This document shows positions 8,554 through 17,361 of a stretch of DNA of 64,000 nt, one piece after another. This stretch comes from CAIWHR01 sp963708855 (GTDB taxonomy: Bacteria > Pseudomonadota > Gammaproteobacteria > Burkholderiales > Casimicrobiaceae). Position 1 is the first letter of the stretch. Each line of letters starts with the position of its first letter. The stretch is taken from the NCBI GenBank assembly GCA_963708855.1, contig CAVPUM010000006.1, forward strand, positions 147,292 to 211,291. Reading direction: 5' to 3'. The notes below the pieces were generated by a model that worked only from the letters and a program-made list of their open reading frames with translations, made no database searches and was not told where the DNA came from. The translations under genes and the position numbers were made by a program.

Positions 8554-9468
8554 ATGTTGAAGCAACGGACGCTCAGGACCACGATCAAGGCAACGGGTGT
8601 CGGTCTGCATACCGGCGCGCGGGTCGAGATCGCGCTCCGCCCGGCGGCGCCGGACACGGGCATTGTCTTTCATCGCGTCGACCTCGAACCCCCGGTCTCG
8701 ATTCCGGCGGATGCGTCGCACGTCGGCGACACGCGGCTGTCGTCGACACTGAAGCGCGATGGAGCGTCGATATCCACCGTCGAGCACCTGATGTCGGCGC
8801 TCGCCGGTCTTGGCATCGACAATCTGCGCGTCGACGTCGCCGGCCCCGAGATTCCGATCATGGACGGCAGCGCCGGGCCGTTCGTGTTCCTGCTGCAGTC
8901 CGCCGGAATCGTCGAGCAGGATGCGCCGAAGCGTTACCTGCGCGTCCTGCTGCCGGTGGAGGTGAAGGACGGTGACAAGTGGGCCCGGTTCGATCCCTAC
9001 AACGGCTTCATGCTCGATTTCACGATCGACTTTCCGCACCCGATGTTCGGCACGGAGAACCGGAACGTGGTGATCGACTTTGCCGAGCACTCCTATGTGA
9101 AGGAAGTGGCGCGCGCGCGCACCTTCGGTTTCATGCAGGAGGTCGAGGCGATGCGGGCGGCGGGTCTCGGCCTGGGCGGCAGCCTGCAGAACGCGATCGT
9201 GCTCGACGAGCACCGCATCCTCAACAGCGAGGGGCTGCGCTACGACAATGAATTCGTCAAGCACAAGGTGCTGGATGCGATCGGCGACCTGTACCTGCTC
9301 GGGCACCCGCTGATCGGCCGGTACACGGCGTTCAAGTCCGGGCACGGGCTCAACAACGCCGTTGCCCGCGCGCTGCAGGCGCGCCCCGACGCGTTCGAGC
9401 TCGTCACGTTCGTCGAGCCAGGCGACGTTCCGTCCGCGTTCCAGGATTGGCAGCTTTCGCCGGTGTGA
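8554..9468 (+). CDS. lpxC: LpxC, UDP-3-O-acyl-N-acetylglucosamine deacetylase
   Basis: 304 residues. Zinc-dependent committed step of lipid A synthesis, in the cytoplasm. Expected zinc ligands are all present: H78 in STVEHLMSAL, H237 and D241 in KHKVLDAIGD, and H264 in SGHGLNNAVARAL; the substrate pocket stretch ARTFGFMQEVE is intact. Conserved position downstream of ftsZ. No strong Shine-Dalgarno sequence was found before the ATG. Complete. Confidence 0.97.
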   Translation: MLKQRTLRTTIKATGVGLHTGARVEIALRPAAPDTGIVFHRVDLEPPVSIPADASHVGDTRLSSTLKRDGASISTVEHLMSALAGLGIDNLRVDVAGPEIPIMDGSAGPFVFLLQSAGIVEQDAPKRYLRVLLPVEVKDGDKWARFDPYNGFMLDFTIDFPHPMFGTENRNVVIDFAEHSYVKEVARARTFGFMQEVEAMRAAGLGLGGSLQNAIVLDEHRILNSEGLRYDNEFVKHKVLDAIGDLYLLGHPLIGRYTAFKSGHGLNNAVARALQARPDAFELVTFVEPGDVPSAFQDWQLSPV

Positions 9469-9550
9469 CGCGCGGGTCGTCGGTTCGCGCGCCGGCGATG
9501 GCCGACTCGGGTGCTGCCGGGCGCGCCCCTTTCGCGCCCGGGGCTGCGCG

Positions 9551-9739
9551 GTGATTCTCGTCCGCCTGCTGCTGTTCATGGCGCTGGCCGCGATCGCGGT
9601 CGCCGCCGTGATGTACCTGTTCAGCAAGGATCGCCGCTACCTGCGTTTCATCTGGCAGGTGGTCAAGTTCACGGTCGTGATCCTGGCGGTGGTGCTGGTT
9701 TACTTCGCCTTCGAGCGCATCGTGGGGCCGATGCTCTAG
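9551..9739 (+). CDS. Small two-helix membrane protein, function unknown
   Basis: 62 residues from a GTG at 9551. Two hydrophobic segments (roughly residues 2-20 and 34-56) are separated by a short basic loop SKDRRYLRF, suggesting an inner-membrane hairpin. I do not recognise a function. A longer frame runs upstream to 9362 but overlaps lpxC in another frame and has lpxC-shadow composition, so the short start was chosen; no clear Shine-Dalgarno sequence. It ends one base before the end of the opposite-strand gene at 9741. Confidence 0.65.
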   Translation: MILVRLLLFMALAAIAVAAVMYLFSKDRRYLRFIWQVVKFTVVILAVVLVYFAFERIVGPML

Positions 9740-9740
9740 T

Positions 9741-10175
9741 TCAGCCCGCGCGACGCAGAAAGCGATCCAGTGCGGTCTTGAGCGGGCCGGGGGCGAGGGT
9801 GCGCGCCAGTGCCGCCAACGGCCGCAGCGACGATCTATCTACCGGATTTGCAAGTGGTTTCCTGGCGAGCACCGGATCGGTGCGAACTTGCACGCGTACG
9901 CGGATTCCAGTAAATTCCCATCCTTCACGCTTCAAGTCGGCCAGGAGCTCGACGCTGCGCTGCCGCACGATGGCGGCAACAGCCCCGGCGTCCGCGGCAA
10001 GGTCGAGCTGCCCGTTGTGCTCGTCGGCGACGCGAATGCGCAGGGCGAGCGGCCGCGGCAGGTGCCGGCGGACGACTCGCGCCAGGGCTTCCTCGCGGTC
10101 GCGACGCGACGCCCAGGCGGCAAGCGTGGCGTCGGCCCGGAGTACACGCTGCAGCGGCTGGGGGGAACGAGCCAT
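9741..10175 (-). CDS. DUF721/DciA-like protein
   Basis: 144 residues from ATG 10175 (an upstream in-frame ATG at 10202 would add 9). Its layout resembles the DUF721 family, of which DciA loads the replicative helicase: short basic N-terminus, LQRVLRADATLAAWASRRDREE, then a strand-rich half with RPLALRIRVADEHNGQLDLAADAGAVAA. Similarity is by general pattern and by its position as the only minus-strand gene between lpxC and secA; the family call is moderate. Converges on the small membrane gene with a single base between the two stops. Confidence 0.6.
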   Translation of the reverse strand: MARSPQPLQRVLRADATLAAWASRRDREEALARVVRRHLPRPLALRIRVADEHNGQLDLAADAGAVAAIVRQRSVELLADLKREGWEFTGIRVRVQVRTDPVLARKPLANPVDRSSLRPLAALARTLAPGPLKTALDRFLRRAG

Positions 10176-10246
10176 GGCGCAAACGGTGGCGGGTCCCCGC
10201 AACTGACGCGGACGGCCCCGATGGGGAAAGTTTGGGAGGAACCCGA

Positions 10247-11173
10247 TTGAACATCATTCTGGTCTCGAGCGCCACGGCGCAGGCCCGCAGCCTCACGCTG
10301 GACTGGCGACACTGGACGCTGGGCGGCATCGGGTTTGCCGTCGCATTCGTCGCCTTCGCCGGGATCTTCAATTTCGTCACATTGCGCTACGCGGTGGCGA
10401 TCCAGCATCCCTGGCTGCACGCGATCGTGCTTGCCGACCAGCGGCAGGAAGCCCTGAAGACACAGCAGCTGGTGCATGGGCATCTCAACGCGATGGCCTT
10501 GCACCTGGGCGATTTGCAGGCGCGAATGATGCGGCTCGACGGCCTGGGCGAGCGCCTGGCAAAGGTGGCTGGATTGCAGCCGCAGGAATTCCAGTCGCTG
10601 CAGCCGGGCCGGGCACCGGGACGCGGCGGCGCCGAATCCAGCCTCCCGTCGCGGTCGCTGTCGGTTGGCGAGTTTTCGGAAATGCTGGCCAACTTGAGCC
10701 GCCAGCTGGAAGAGCGCACCGACCAGCTCGGTGTCCTCGAAGCGCTGCTGGTCGCCGACTCCGCCAGCCGCAAGTTCATGCCGACACTGGCCCCCGTCGT
10801 CGACGTCTGGTTTTCGTCGAATTTCGGGTACCGGATCGATCCGTTCACGGGGATGCAGTCGTTCCATGAAGGCATCGACTTCCCGGCTGACACCGGGACG
10901 CCTGTGGTCGCCGCGGCGAGCGGCAAGGTCGTCGAATCGGGGTACCAGCCCCAGTATGGTAAAATTGTCGTGATTGACCACGGCAACGGACTGGTCTCCC
11001 GTTACGCACACGCATCCGAGGTCCACGTGAACGAAGGAGACCTGGTAGTGCGCGGTCAACGTGTGGCTGCAGTGGGGTCGACGGGCCGTTCGACCGGACC
11101 GCACCTGCATTTCGAGGTCCGGCTGAATGGCGTTCCGCAGAATCCCGCGCGGTTTCTGCGCTCCTCGAGTTGA
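10247..11173 (+). CDS. M23 (LytM-type) zinc peptidase, membrane-anchored
   Basis: 308 residues from TTG 10247, chosen because GGAGGA lies 6 bases upstream; no ATG fits. One membrane segment near residues 25-50, a coiled-coil-like middle, then an M23 domain with GYRIDPFTG, the zinc ligands in HEGIDFP and HLHF, and KIVVIDHGNGLVSRYAHAS. Such proteins cut or regulate cutting of peptidoglycan cross-links in the periplasm. The catalytic residues are intact, so an active endopeptidase is likely rather than a degenerate NlpD-type activator. Confidence 0.9.
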   Translation: MNIILVSSATAQARSLTLDWRHWTLGGIGFAVAFVAFAGIFNFVTLRYAVAIQHPWLHAIVLADQRQEALKTQQLVHGHLNAMALHLGDLQARMMRLDGLGERLAKVAGLQPQEFQSLQPGRAPGRGGAESSLPSRSLSVGEFSEMLANLSRQLEERTDQLGVLEALLVADSASRKFMPTLAPVVDVWFSSNFGYRIDPFTGMQSFHEGIDFPADTGTPVVAAASGKVVESGYQPQYGKIVVIDHGNGLVSRYAHASEVHVNEGDLVVRGQRVAAVGSTGRSTGPHLHFEVRLNGVPQNPARFLRSSS

Positions 11174-11205
11174 TTCCCGGCGCACCGGCAAACGCAGACG
11201 GTAGG

Positions 11206-11237
11206 AGGGGTGAGGCGGTCCTCACCCCTTGTTTTTT
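11206..11237 (+). terminator. Rho-independent terminator before secA
   Basis: A 10-base perfect stem (AGGGGTGAGG / CCTCACCCCT) with a CGGT loop, followed by TGTTTTTT. It lies between the M23 peptidase stop and the secA ATG, so it most likely ends the upstream transcript or acts as a secA leader attenuator. Confidence 0.9.
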
Positions 11238-11264
11238 GCGCCGGCGTCGACAAACGAAGATCTC

Positions 11265-13979
11265 ATGATCAACATCCTCACCCGCATCTTCGGCAGCCGC
11301 AACGAGCGGCTGTTGAAGCAGTATCGCGTCGTAGTCGGTCAGATCAACGCGCTGGAGCCCGTGATCTCCGCGCTGTCCGACGAGGCGCTCAAGGCCAAGA
11401 CGGCGGAATTCAAGGCACGCTGCGCGCAGGGCGCGACGCTCGACGCGCTGCTGCCCGAGGCGTTCGCCGTCGTGCGCGAGGCTGCGAAGCGCGTGCTGCA
11501 GATGCGCCACTTCGACATGCAGCTGATCGGTGGCATGGCGCTGCACAACGGCAAGATCGCCGAAATGCGCACGGGCGAGGGCAAGACGCTCGTCGCGACG
11601 CTGCCGATCTATCTCAATGCGCTCGCCGGCACGGGCGTCCACCTCGTCACCGTCAACGACTATCTCGCGCAGCGCGATGCGGACTGGATGGGACGGATCT
11701 ACCGTTTTCTCGGGATGACGGTCGGCGTCAATCTTTCGCAGATGGACCATACGGCCAAGCAGGCGGCGTACGCGGCGGACATCACGTACGGCACCAACAA
11801 CGAGTTCGGCTTCGATTACCTGCGTGACAACATGGTGTTCGAGGCGGCGCAGCGGGTCCAGCGCGGCCGTCACTACGCGATCGTCGACGAGGTCGACTCC
11901 ATCCTGATCGACGAGGCGCGCACGCCGCTCATCATCTCGGGGCAGGCCGACGACAATGTCGACCTGTACCACCGCCTGAACGAGATCGCTCCGAAGCTCA
12001 TCCGCCAGCAGGAGGAAAAAGGCGAGGGCGATTACTGGGTCGACGAGAAGGCGCACCAGGTGCTCCTGTCGGAACAGGGCCACGAGCACTCCGAGCAGGT
12101 GCTCGCGGCCGCCGGCCTGCTCGCCCCGGGGTCGAGCCTCTACGACGCGCACAACATCGCGCTCATGCACCATCTGTACGCGGCGCTGCGCGCGCATTCG
12201 CTGTTTCATCGCGACCAGCACTACGTCGTGCAGAACGGCGAAGTCGTGATCGTCGACGAATTCACCGGCCGGCTGATGTCCGGCCGCCGCTGGTCTGACG
12301 GCCTGCACCAGGCGGTCGAGGCGAAGGAGGGGGTGCCGATCCAGCGCGAGAACCAGACGCTCGCCTCGATCACGTTCCAGAATTACTTCCGGATGTACGG
12401 CAAGCTCGCCGGCATGACCGGCACCGCGGACACCGAGGCGTTCGAGTTCCAGCAGATCTACCATCTGGAAACGGTGGTGATCCCGACGCACATGAATATG
12501 GTGCGCAAGGACGGGAACGACCAGGTGTTCCGGACCCTGCCGGAGAAGGTCGACGCGATCATCGCCGACATCAAGGATTGCCACGCGCGCGGGCAGCCGG
12601 TGCTCGTCGGTACGACGTCGATCGAGAATTCCGAGATGCTGGCCGGCCACCTGGCGAAGGTCGGGATGCCGCACGAAGTGCTCAACGCGAAACAGCACGC
12701 GCGCGAGGCGGAGATCGTTGCGCAGGCCGGCCGGCCCGGCGCGATCACGATCGCCACCAACATGGCCGGGCGCGGCACCGACATCGTGCTGGGCGGCGCC
12801 ATCGAGCCGCAGATCCTGAAGTTGCGCGAGGACGAATCGCTGCCGGTCGCGGACAGGGAGTTGCATATCGGCAAGCTGCGCGCCGAATGGCAGGTCCGGC
12901 ACGAAGCCGTGATCGTCGCCGGCGGGCTGCACATCATCGGCACTGAGCGCCACGAGTCGCGGCGCATAGACAACCAGCTGCGCGGCCGCGCGGGCCGCCA
13001 GGGCGATCCGGGCTCGTCGCGGTTCTACCTGTCGCTCGAGGATCCGCTGCTGCGCATCTTCGGCGGCGAGCGCCTCGGGTCGATCATGCAGCGGCTGAAG
13101 ATGCCCGAGGGCGAGCCGATCGAGCACCCGATCGTCAACCGGTCGATCGCGAAGGCGCAGAACCGCGTCGAGACGCGCAATTTCGACATCCGCAAGCAGC
13201 TGCTCGAATACGACGACGTCGCCAACGACCAGCGCCGCGTGATCTACCAGCAGCGCGACGAGCTGCTCGAGGCGACTGACGTCGCGGACACGATCCGCAG
13301 CATGATCACCGGTCTGATCGACGAGACGGTGAGGCGGCACATCCCGCCGGAATCCGTCGAGGAGCAGTGGGATATCCCCGGGCTCGAGACCGCTCTCGCG
13401 TCGGAGTTCCAGGTGCGCTCGCCGGTCGCCGAGTGGCTGCAGAGCGATCCCGACATCACCGACGCCGTGGTGCGTGACCGCCTGACCGAGGCGGCACTTG
13501 CGCAGTACGCGGCGAAGGAAGCACAGGTCGGCTCCGAGCTCATGCGTCAGTTCGAGCGCAGCCTGATGCTGCAGACGGTCGACCAGCACTGGCGCGATCA
13601 CCTCGCCAATCTCGACCATCTGCGGCAGGGCATCCACCTGCGGGGCTATGCGCAGAAGAATCCGAAGCAGGAATACAAGCGCGAATCGTTCGAGCTCTTC
13701 TCGGACATGCTCGATCGGATCAAGCAGGACGTCGTGAAAGTCGTCATGACCGTGCAGGTGCGCACGCCGGAAGACGTGCAGGCGGTCGAGGAAGCGCCGC
13801 CGGTGACGAACGTCAGGTATCAGCATGCCGACTACGACACGGCGCTGGCCGCCGCGGCGGCCGATCCGCCGCCGCCGGCCCCGCCGTTCGTGCGCGCCGG
13901 CGGGAAGGTCGGGCGCAACGACCCGTGTCCCTGCGGCAGCGGCAAGAAGTACAAACAGTGTCATGGCCGGATCGCGTAG
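11265..13979 (+). CDS. secA: SecA, preprotein translocase ATPase
   Basis: 904 residues. Motor of Sec-dependent protein export. Walker A MRTGEGKT at residues 101-108; Walker B region AIVDEVDSILIDEARTPLII; motif NMAGRGTDIVLGG; DNQLRGRAGRQGDPGSSRFY; and the C-terminal SEC-C zinc site CPCGSGKKYKQCHG that binds SecB. The frame is open upstream to 11229 but that part overlaps the terminator; ATG 11265 gives the family N-terminus MINILTRIFGSRNERLL. Complete. Confidence 0.98.
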   Translation: MINILTRIFGSRNERLLKQYRVVVGQINALEPVISALSDEALKAKTAEFKARCAQGATLDALLPEAFAVVREAAKRVLQMRHFDMQLIGGMALHNGKIAEMRTGEGKTLVATLPIYLNALAGTGVHLVTVNDYLAQRDADWMGRIYRFLGMTVGVNLSQMDHTAKQAAYAADITYGTNNEFGFDYLRDNMVFEAAQRVQRGRHYAIVDEVDSILIDEARTPLIISGQADDNVDLYHRLNEIAPKLIRQQEEKGEGDYWVDEKAHQVLLSEQGHEHSEQVLAAAGLLAPGSSLYDAHNIALMHHLYAALRAHSLFHRDQHYVVQNGEVVIVDEFTGRLMSGRRWSDGLHQAVEAKEGVPIQRENQTLASITFQNYFRMYGKLAGMTGTADTEAFEFQQIYHLETVVIPTHMNMVRKDGNDQVFRTLPEKVDAIIADIKDCHARGQPVLVGTTSIENSEMLAGHLAKVGMPHEVLNAKQHAREAEIVAQAGRPGAITIATNMAGRGTDIVLGGAIEPQILKLREDESLPVADRELHIGKLRAEWQVRHEAVIVAGGLHIIGTERHESRRIDNQLRGRAGRQGDPGSSRFYLSLEDPLLRIFGGERLGSIMQRLKMPEGEPIEHPIVNRSIAKAQNRVETRNFDIRKQLLEYDDVANDQRRVIYQQRDELLEATDVADTIRSMITGLIDETVRRHIPPESVEEQWDIPGLETALASEFQVRSPVAEWLQSDPDITDAVVRDRLTEAALAQYAAKEAQVGSELMRQFERSLMLQTVDQHWRDHLANLDHLRQGIHLRGYAQKNPKQEYKRESFELFSDMLDRIKQDVVKVVMTVQVRTPEDVQAVEEAPPVTNVRYQHADYDTALAAAAADPPPPAPPFVRAGGKVGRNDPCPCGSGKKYKQCHGRIA

Positions 13980-13984
13980 GGGGG

Positions 13985-14008
13985 AAAGCCGGTTCGGTGC
14001 CGGCTTTT
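13985..14008 (+). terminator. Terminator-like hairpin after secA
   Basis: AAAGCCGG - 7-base loop - CCGGCTTT with one further T, starting 5 bases after the secA stop. The T run is short and partly within the stem, so efficiency is uncertain. Confidence 0.55.
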
Positions 14009-14067
14009 CCGCAATCGTCCGGACCCGCGAAATCGCTGTCGCCCGTCGTCGCTGACCCTGCGTCGCC

Positions 14068-15297
14068 ATGCCCGTCCGCTACACGCCTCCCGGTCCCGGG
14101 GACCTGCTGCCCGTCCCTGGCGTGACGCTCGGCACAGCCGCGGCGAAGGTCAAGAACTGGGAGCGCGACGACCTGCTGCTCGCGGTGTTCGAGCCGGGCA
14201 CGGCAGCGGCCGGCGTGTTCACGCAGAACCGTTTCTGCGCCGCGCCCGTGATCATCTGTCGCCGTCACCTCGAGCGCGAGGGCGGCATCCGCGCTCTGGT
14301 CATCAACGCGGGCAACGCCAATGCGGGCACCGGCGCCGCCGGCATCGGCGCGGCCGAGGCCACGTGCGGCGCCGTCGCGTCGATGCTGGGCTGCGGAATG
14401 CACCAGGTGCTGCCGTTCTCGACCGGCGTGATCATGGAGCCGTTGCCGGTCGCGCGGATCGTCGCGGCGCTGCCGGCGGCGCATGCTGCGCTCGCCCCCG
14501 ACCACTGGCTCGCGGCGGTGTCGGCGATCATGACCACCGACACGGTGCCCAAGGGCGCGTCGCGCCGCGTCGCCATCGACGGCGTCACCGTCACCATCAC
14601 CGGCATCGCGAAGGGCGCCGGGATGATCCACCCCGACATGGCGACGATGCTTTCGTTCATCGCCACCGATGCGCCCATCGGCGGCGGACTGCTCGCGACG
14701 CTGACGCGCGAGATCGCGGATGTCTCGTTCAACTGCGCCACCATCGACGGCGACACGTCGACCAACGACAGCTTTGTGCTCGTGGCCACCGGGCGCGCGC
14801 CGATGGCGCCGATAGCCACCGCCGCCGACCCGCGGCTTCCGCCGTTGCGCGCCGCGCTCGCGGCCGTGGCCACCGAGCTCGCGCAGGCGATCGTCCGCGA
14901 CGGCGAGGGCGCGACCAAGTTCATCACGGTTCGGGTCGAGGGCGGACAGGACCCCGCCGAATGCCGCCGCATCGCGCTTGGCATCGCGCACTCGCCGCTG
15001 GTCAAGACCGCGTTCTTCGCGTCGGACCCGAACCTGGGCCGGATCGTCTGCGCGATCGGCAACGCGTCCGCGCCGGATCTCGATCCGTCGCGGGTGTCGT
15101 TCTGGCTCGACGACGTGCTCGTCGTCGAAAGCGGCGCACGCGCGGTGTCGTATGCGGAGGAGGCCGGCCAGCGCGTGATGAAGAACGACGAGATTGTCGT
15201 CCGCGTGACCCTCGGCCGCGGCGGCGCGTCGGCAACGGTCTGGACCTGCGATTTCTCGCACGACTACGTCAGCATCAACGCCGACTACCGCAGCTGA
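14068..15297 (+). CDS. argJ: ArgJ, glutamate N-acetyltransferase / ornithine acetyltransferase
   Basis: 409 residues. Recycles the acetyl group in arginine synthesis by moving it from N-acetylornithine to glutamate. The protein is made as a precursor that cleaves itself before a threonine; here the expected site is in KGAGMIHPDMATMLSFIATD (MAT-MLSF). Other signatures: NAGNANAGTG, TTDTVPKGASR, DGEGATKFITVRVEGG, and the end CDFSHDYVSINADYRS. Complete; the next gene starts 1 base after its stop. Confidence 0.95.
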   Translation: MPVRYTPPGPGDLLPVPGVTLGTAAAKVKNWERDDLLLAVFEPGTAAAGVFTQNRFCAAPVIICRRHLEREGGIRALVINAGNANAGTGAAGIGAAEATCGAVASMLGCGMHQVLPFSTGVIMEPLPVARIVAALPAAHAALAPDHWLAAVSAIMTTDTVPKGASRRVAIDGVTVTITGIAKGAGMIHPDMATMLSFIATDAPIGGGLLATLTREIADVSFNCATIDGDTSTNDSFVLVATGRAPMAPIATAADPRLPPLRAALAAVATELAQAIVRDGEGATKFITVRVEGGQDPAECRRIALGIAHSPLVKTAFFASDPNLGRIVCAIGNASAPDLDPSRVSFWLDDVLVVESGARAVSYAEEAGQRVMKNDEIVVRVTLGRGGASATVWTCDFSHDYVSINADYRS

Positions 15298-15298
15298 C

Positions 15299-16198
15299 AT
15301 GTTCTCCGAGCGCGAGATCGCCGCCCTGCTCGTTCGCCTCGAGGGCATCCTCCAGCGCGTCGAAGGCATGCTGCCGCCGGCGCCCCTGCCTCCCGACTGG
15401 AGCGCAACCGCATTCCGCTGGCGCAAGCGCGCGGGCCGCGGACATCTGGCGGCCGTGCCGCATCCGCACGCGATCCGGCTCGCCGATCTGGTCGCCATTG
15501 ACGAACAGAAGCACGCGATCGACGCCAATACGCGCCAGTTCGTCGCGGGCCTCCCGGCGAACAACGTGCTGCTCACCGGATCGCGCGGCACGGGGAAATC
15601 GTCACTCGTGAAGGCGATGCTCGCGAAGTACGCGGCGAAGGGCCTGCGGCTGATCGAGGTCGACAAGGCCGATCTCGTCGACCTCCCCGACATTGCCGCC
15701 GAGGTAGCGGCGCGGCGTGAGCGTTTCATAGTGTTCTGCGACGACTTGAGCTTCGACGCGGGCGATCCCGGCTACAAGGCGCTGAAAGTGATGCTCGACG
15801 GCACGATCGCGGCCGCGGGGGCGAACATGCTGATCTACGCGACATCGAACCGCCGGCACCTGATGCCCGAATACTTCAGCGAGAATCTGGAGACGAGGCA
15901 CATCGGCGAGGAGGTCCACCCCGGGGAGTCGGTCGAGGAGAAGATCTCGCTGTCCGAGCGCTTCGGTCTGTGGGTGTCGTTCTATCCTTTCAGCCAGGAC
16001 GACTATCTCGCCGCTGTGGCGTCCTGGCTGACGGCGTTCGGCATCGGATCGGCGAAATCCGCGCGCGAAGCCGAGGCGCGCACACGGGCGGCGGTGCAAT
16101 TCGCGCTGCAGCGGGGCTCGCGCAGCGGGCGCGTCGCCTGGCAGTTTGCCAGGAGCTACGCCGGCGCCACCGGGCTGCGCAGAAAATCCGGCGCGTGA
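15299..16198 (+). CDS. DUF815-type AAA ATPase
   Basis: 299 residues. Walker A GSRGTGKSSLV near residue 95 and a Walker B-like RFIVFCDDLSFDAGD; C-terminal part SERFGLWVSFYPFSQDDYLA and a final RSGRVAWQFARSYAG. This matches the DUF815 family of single-domain AAA-type ATPases found between argJ and mutT in many proteobacteria; the cellular role is not established to my knowledge. No membrane segment. Stop overlaps the GTG start of the next gene (GTGA), so the two are probably co-translated. Confidence 0.85.
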   Translation: MFSEREIAALLVRLEGILQRVEGMLPPAPLPPDWSATAFRWRKRAGRGHLAAVPHPHAIRLADLVAIDEQKHAIDANTRQFVAGLPANNVLLTGSRGTGKSSLVKAMLAKYAAKGLRLIEVDKADLVDLPDIAAEVAARRERFIVFCDDLSFDAGDPGYKALKVMLDGTIAAAGANMLIYATSNRRHLMPEYFSENLETRHIGEEVHPGESVEEKISLSERFGLWVSFYPFSQDDYLAAVASWLTAFGIGSAKSAREAEARTRAAVQFALQRGSRSGRVAWQFARSYAGATGLRRKSGA

Positions 16199-17139
16199 GC
16201 GACGCCCTGCTTCGGGTCGCGGTGGCCGTGATCCGGCGCCCGGACGGGAAGGTGCTGCTCGCGCAGCGCCCGCCCGGCAAGGCCTACGCGGGCTACTGGG
16301 AGTTCCCCGGCGGCAAGCTGGAGTCCGGCGAGACCCCACGGGAAGCGCTCGACCGCGAGCTCGCGGAAGAGCTGGGCCTCACCGTGCGCCGTGCCGCGCC
16401 CTGGCTCCTGCAGCAGTTCCGTTATCCACACGCCCACGTCCTGCTTCACTTCTTCCGCGTGTTCGAGTGGGACGGCGAACCGGTCGGGCACGATGGGCAG
16501 GCGTTCGCCTGGCAGACGCCGGGACGGTTCGACGTCGCGCCGCTGCTGCCGGCCAACACGGAGGTGCTGCGTGCGCTGCTGCTGCCACCCGTCTACGGAA
16601 TCAGCATGGCGGACGAACTCGGCGAGGCGGAGTTTCTGGCGCGCGCGAAGGTGGCGCTGGAGCGCGGGTTGGCGCTCGTCCAGCTCCGCGAGAAGGGATG
16701 GCCCGCGTCGCGGCAGCAAGCGCTGGTCGCCGCGCTCGTCGCGCTCGCGCGCCCCTACGGCGCCAAAGTGCTGTGGAACGGCGATGTCGAGCGCGCGCGC
16801 GCCTGGGGATGCGACGGCGTGCACTGGACGTCGGACGCGCTTGCCGCCGCGACGGCGCGTCCGCAGGACATGCTCTGCGGGGCGTCCTGCCACCTGCGCG
16901 CCGACGTCGACCGTGCGGGTGCACTGGGGCTTGATTTTGTGGTGTTGGGGCCCGTCGCGCCGACACCGTCGCATCCGGGCGGGATGACCTCGGGCTGGGA
17001 GGGTTTCGCGGCGATCGCCGCGCAGACGCCGCTGCCGATCTACGCATTGGGCGGACTCGGGCCCGCCGACCTTCCCGTCGCGATTGCGCATGGCGCGCAC
17101 GGCGTTGCGCTGCGCCGCGCGGCCTGGCCCGCGATCTAG
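16195..17139 (+). CDS. Nudix hydrolase (MutT-type) fused to a ThiE-like domain
   Basis: 314 residues from GTG 16195, which overlaps the preceding stop. Residues 1-130 are a MutT-type Nudix domain with a full Nudix box (39-61, GGKLESGETPREALDRELAEEL), likely removing oxidised dGTP from the pool. Residues ~140-314 resemble thiamine-phosphate synthase (LVQLREKGWPASRQQ, GASCHLRADVDRA, LGPVAPTPSHPG, YALGGLGPADLP). The fusion is known in proteobacteria; whether the second half still has ThiE activity is unclear. The C-terminus ends A-I at a TAG that coincides with the edge of an IS630 remnant, so the last residues may have been altered by the insertion. Confidence 0.9.
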   Translation: MSDALLRVAVAVIRRPDGKVLLAQRPPGKAYAGYWEFPGGKLESGETPREALDRELAEELGLTVRRAAPWLLQQFRYPHAHVLLHFFRVFEWDGEPVGHDGQAFAWQTPGRFDVAPLLPANTEVLRALLLPPVYGISMADELGEAEFLARAKVALERGLALVQLREKGWPASRQQALVAALVALARPYGAKVLWNGDVERARAWGCDGVHWTSDALAAATARPQDMLCGASCHLRADVDRAGALGLDFVVLGPVAPTPSHPGGMTSGWEGFAAIAAQTPLPIYALGGLGPADLPVAIAHGAHGVALRRAAWPAI

Positions 17140-17261
17140 TGTCCTGATTCCGAAATGCGGCTACAGAACCTGGCTAGGCCGGCGCGTATTGCGTCGGCAG
17201 TTTTGGTACCGATGAACGGTTTGGGATCTTCGTTGTGGACAGAAGAGCGAACGAAATGTTC
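17136..17261 (-). pseudogene. C-terminal remnant of an IS630-family transposase
   Basis: Minus-strand frame ending at TAG 17138-17136 reads ...VRSSVHNEDPKPFIGTKTADA and ends LARFCSRISESGH. This resembles the C-terminal tail I recall for IS630/Tc1-type transposases (HN-DPKPF-WTKTAD-I ... RFC-RIS--GH). Only ~40 residues are recognisable; the catalytic DDE region is absent, so this is dead. It marks the left edge of the less GC-rich block carrying ptsP and the LapA-like gene. Family call is from remembered family features, not a search. Confidence 0.75.
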
Positions 17262-17361
17262 ACTAATTAAGGACTCAAAACACTGGATAGTTGAGATACG
17301 TCCGATCCGGGTCGGGCGCGTCGGCGGCTCCGAATGCGTGGGCACAAACGACGCGGCGCAC

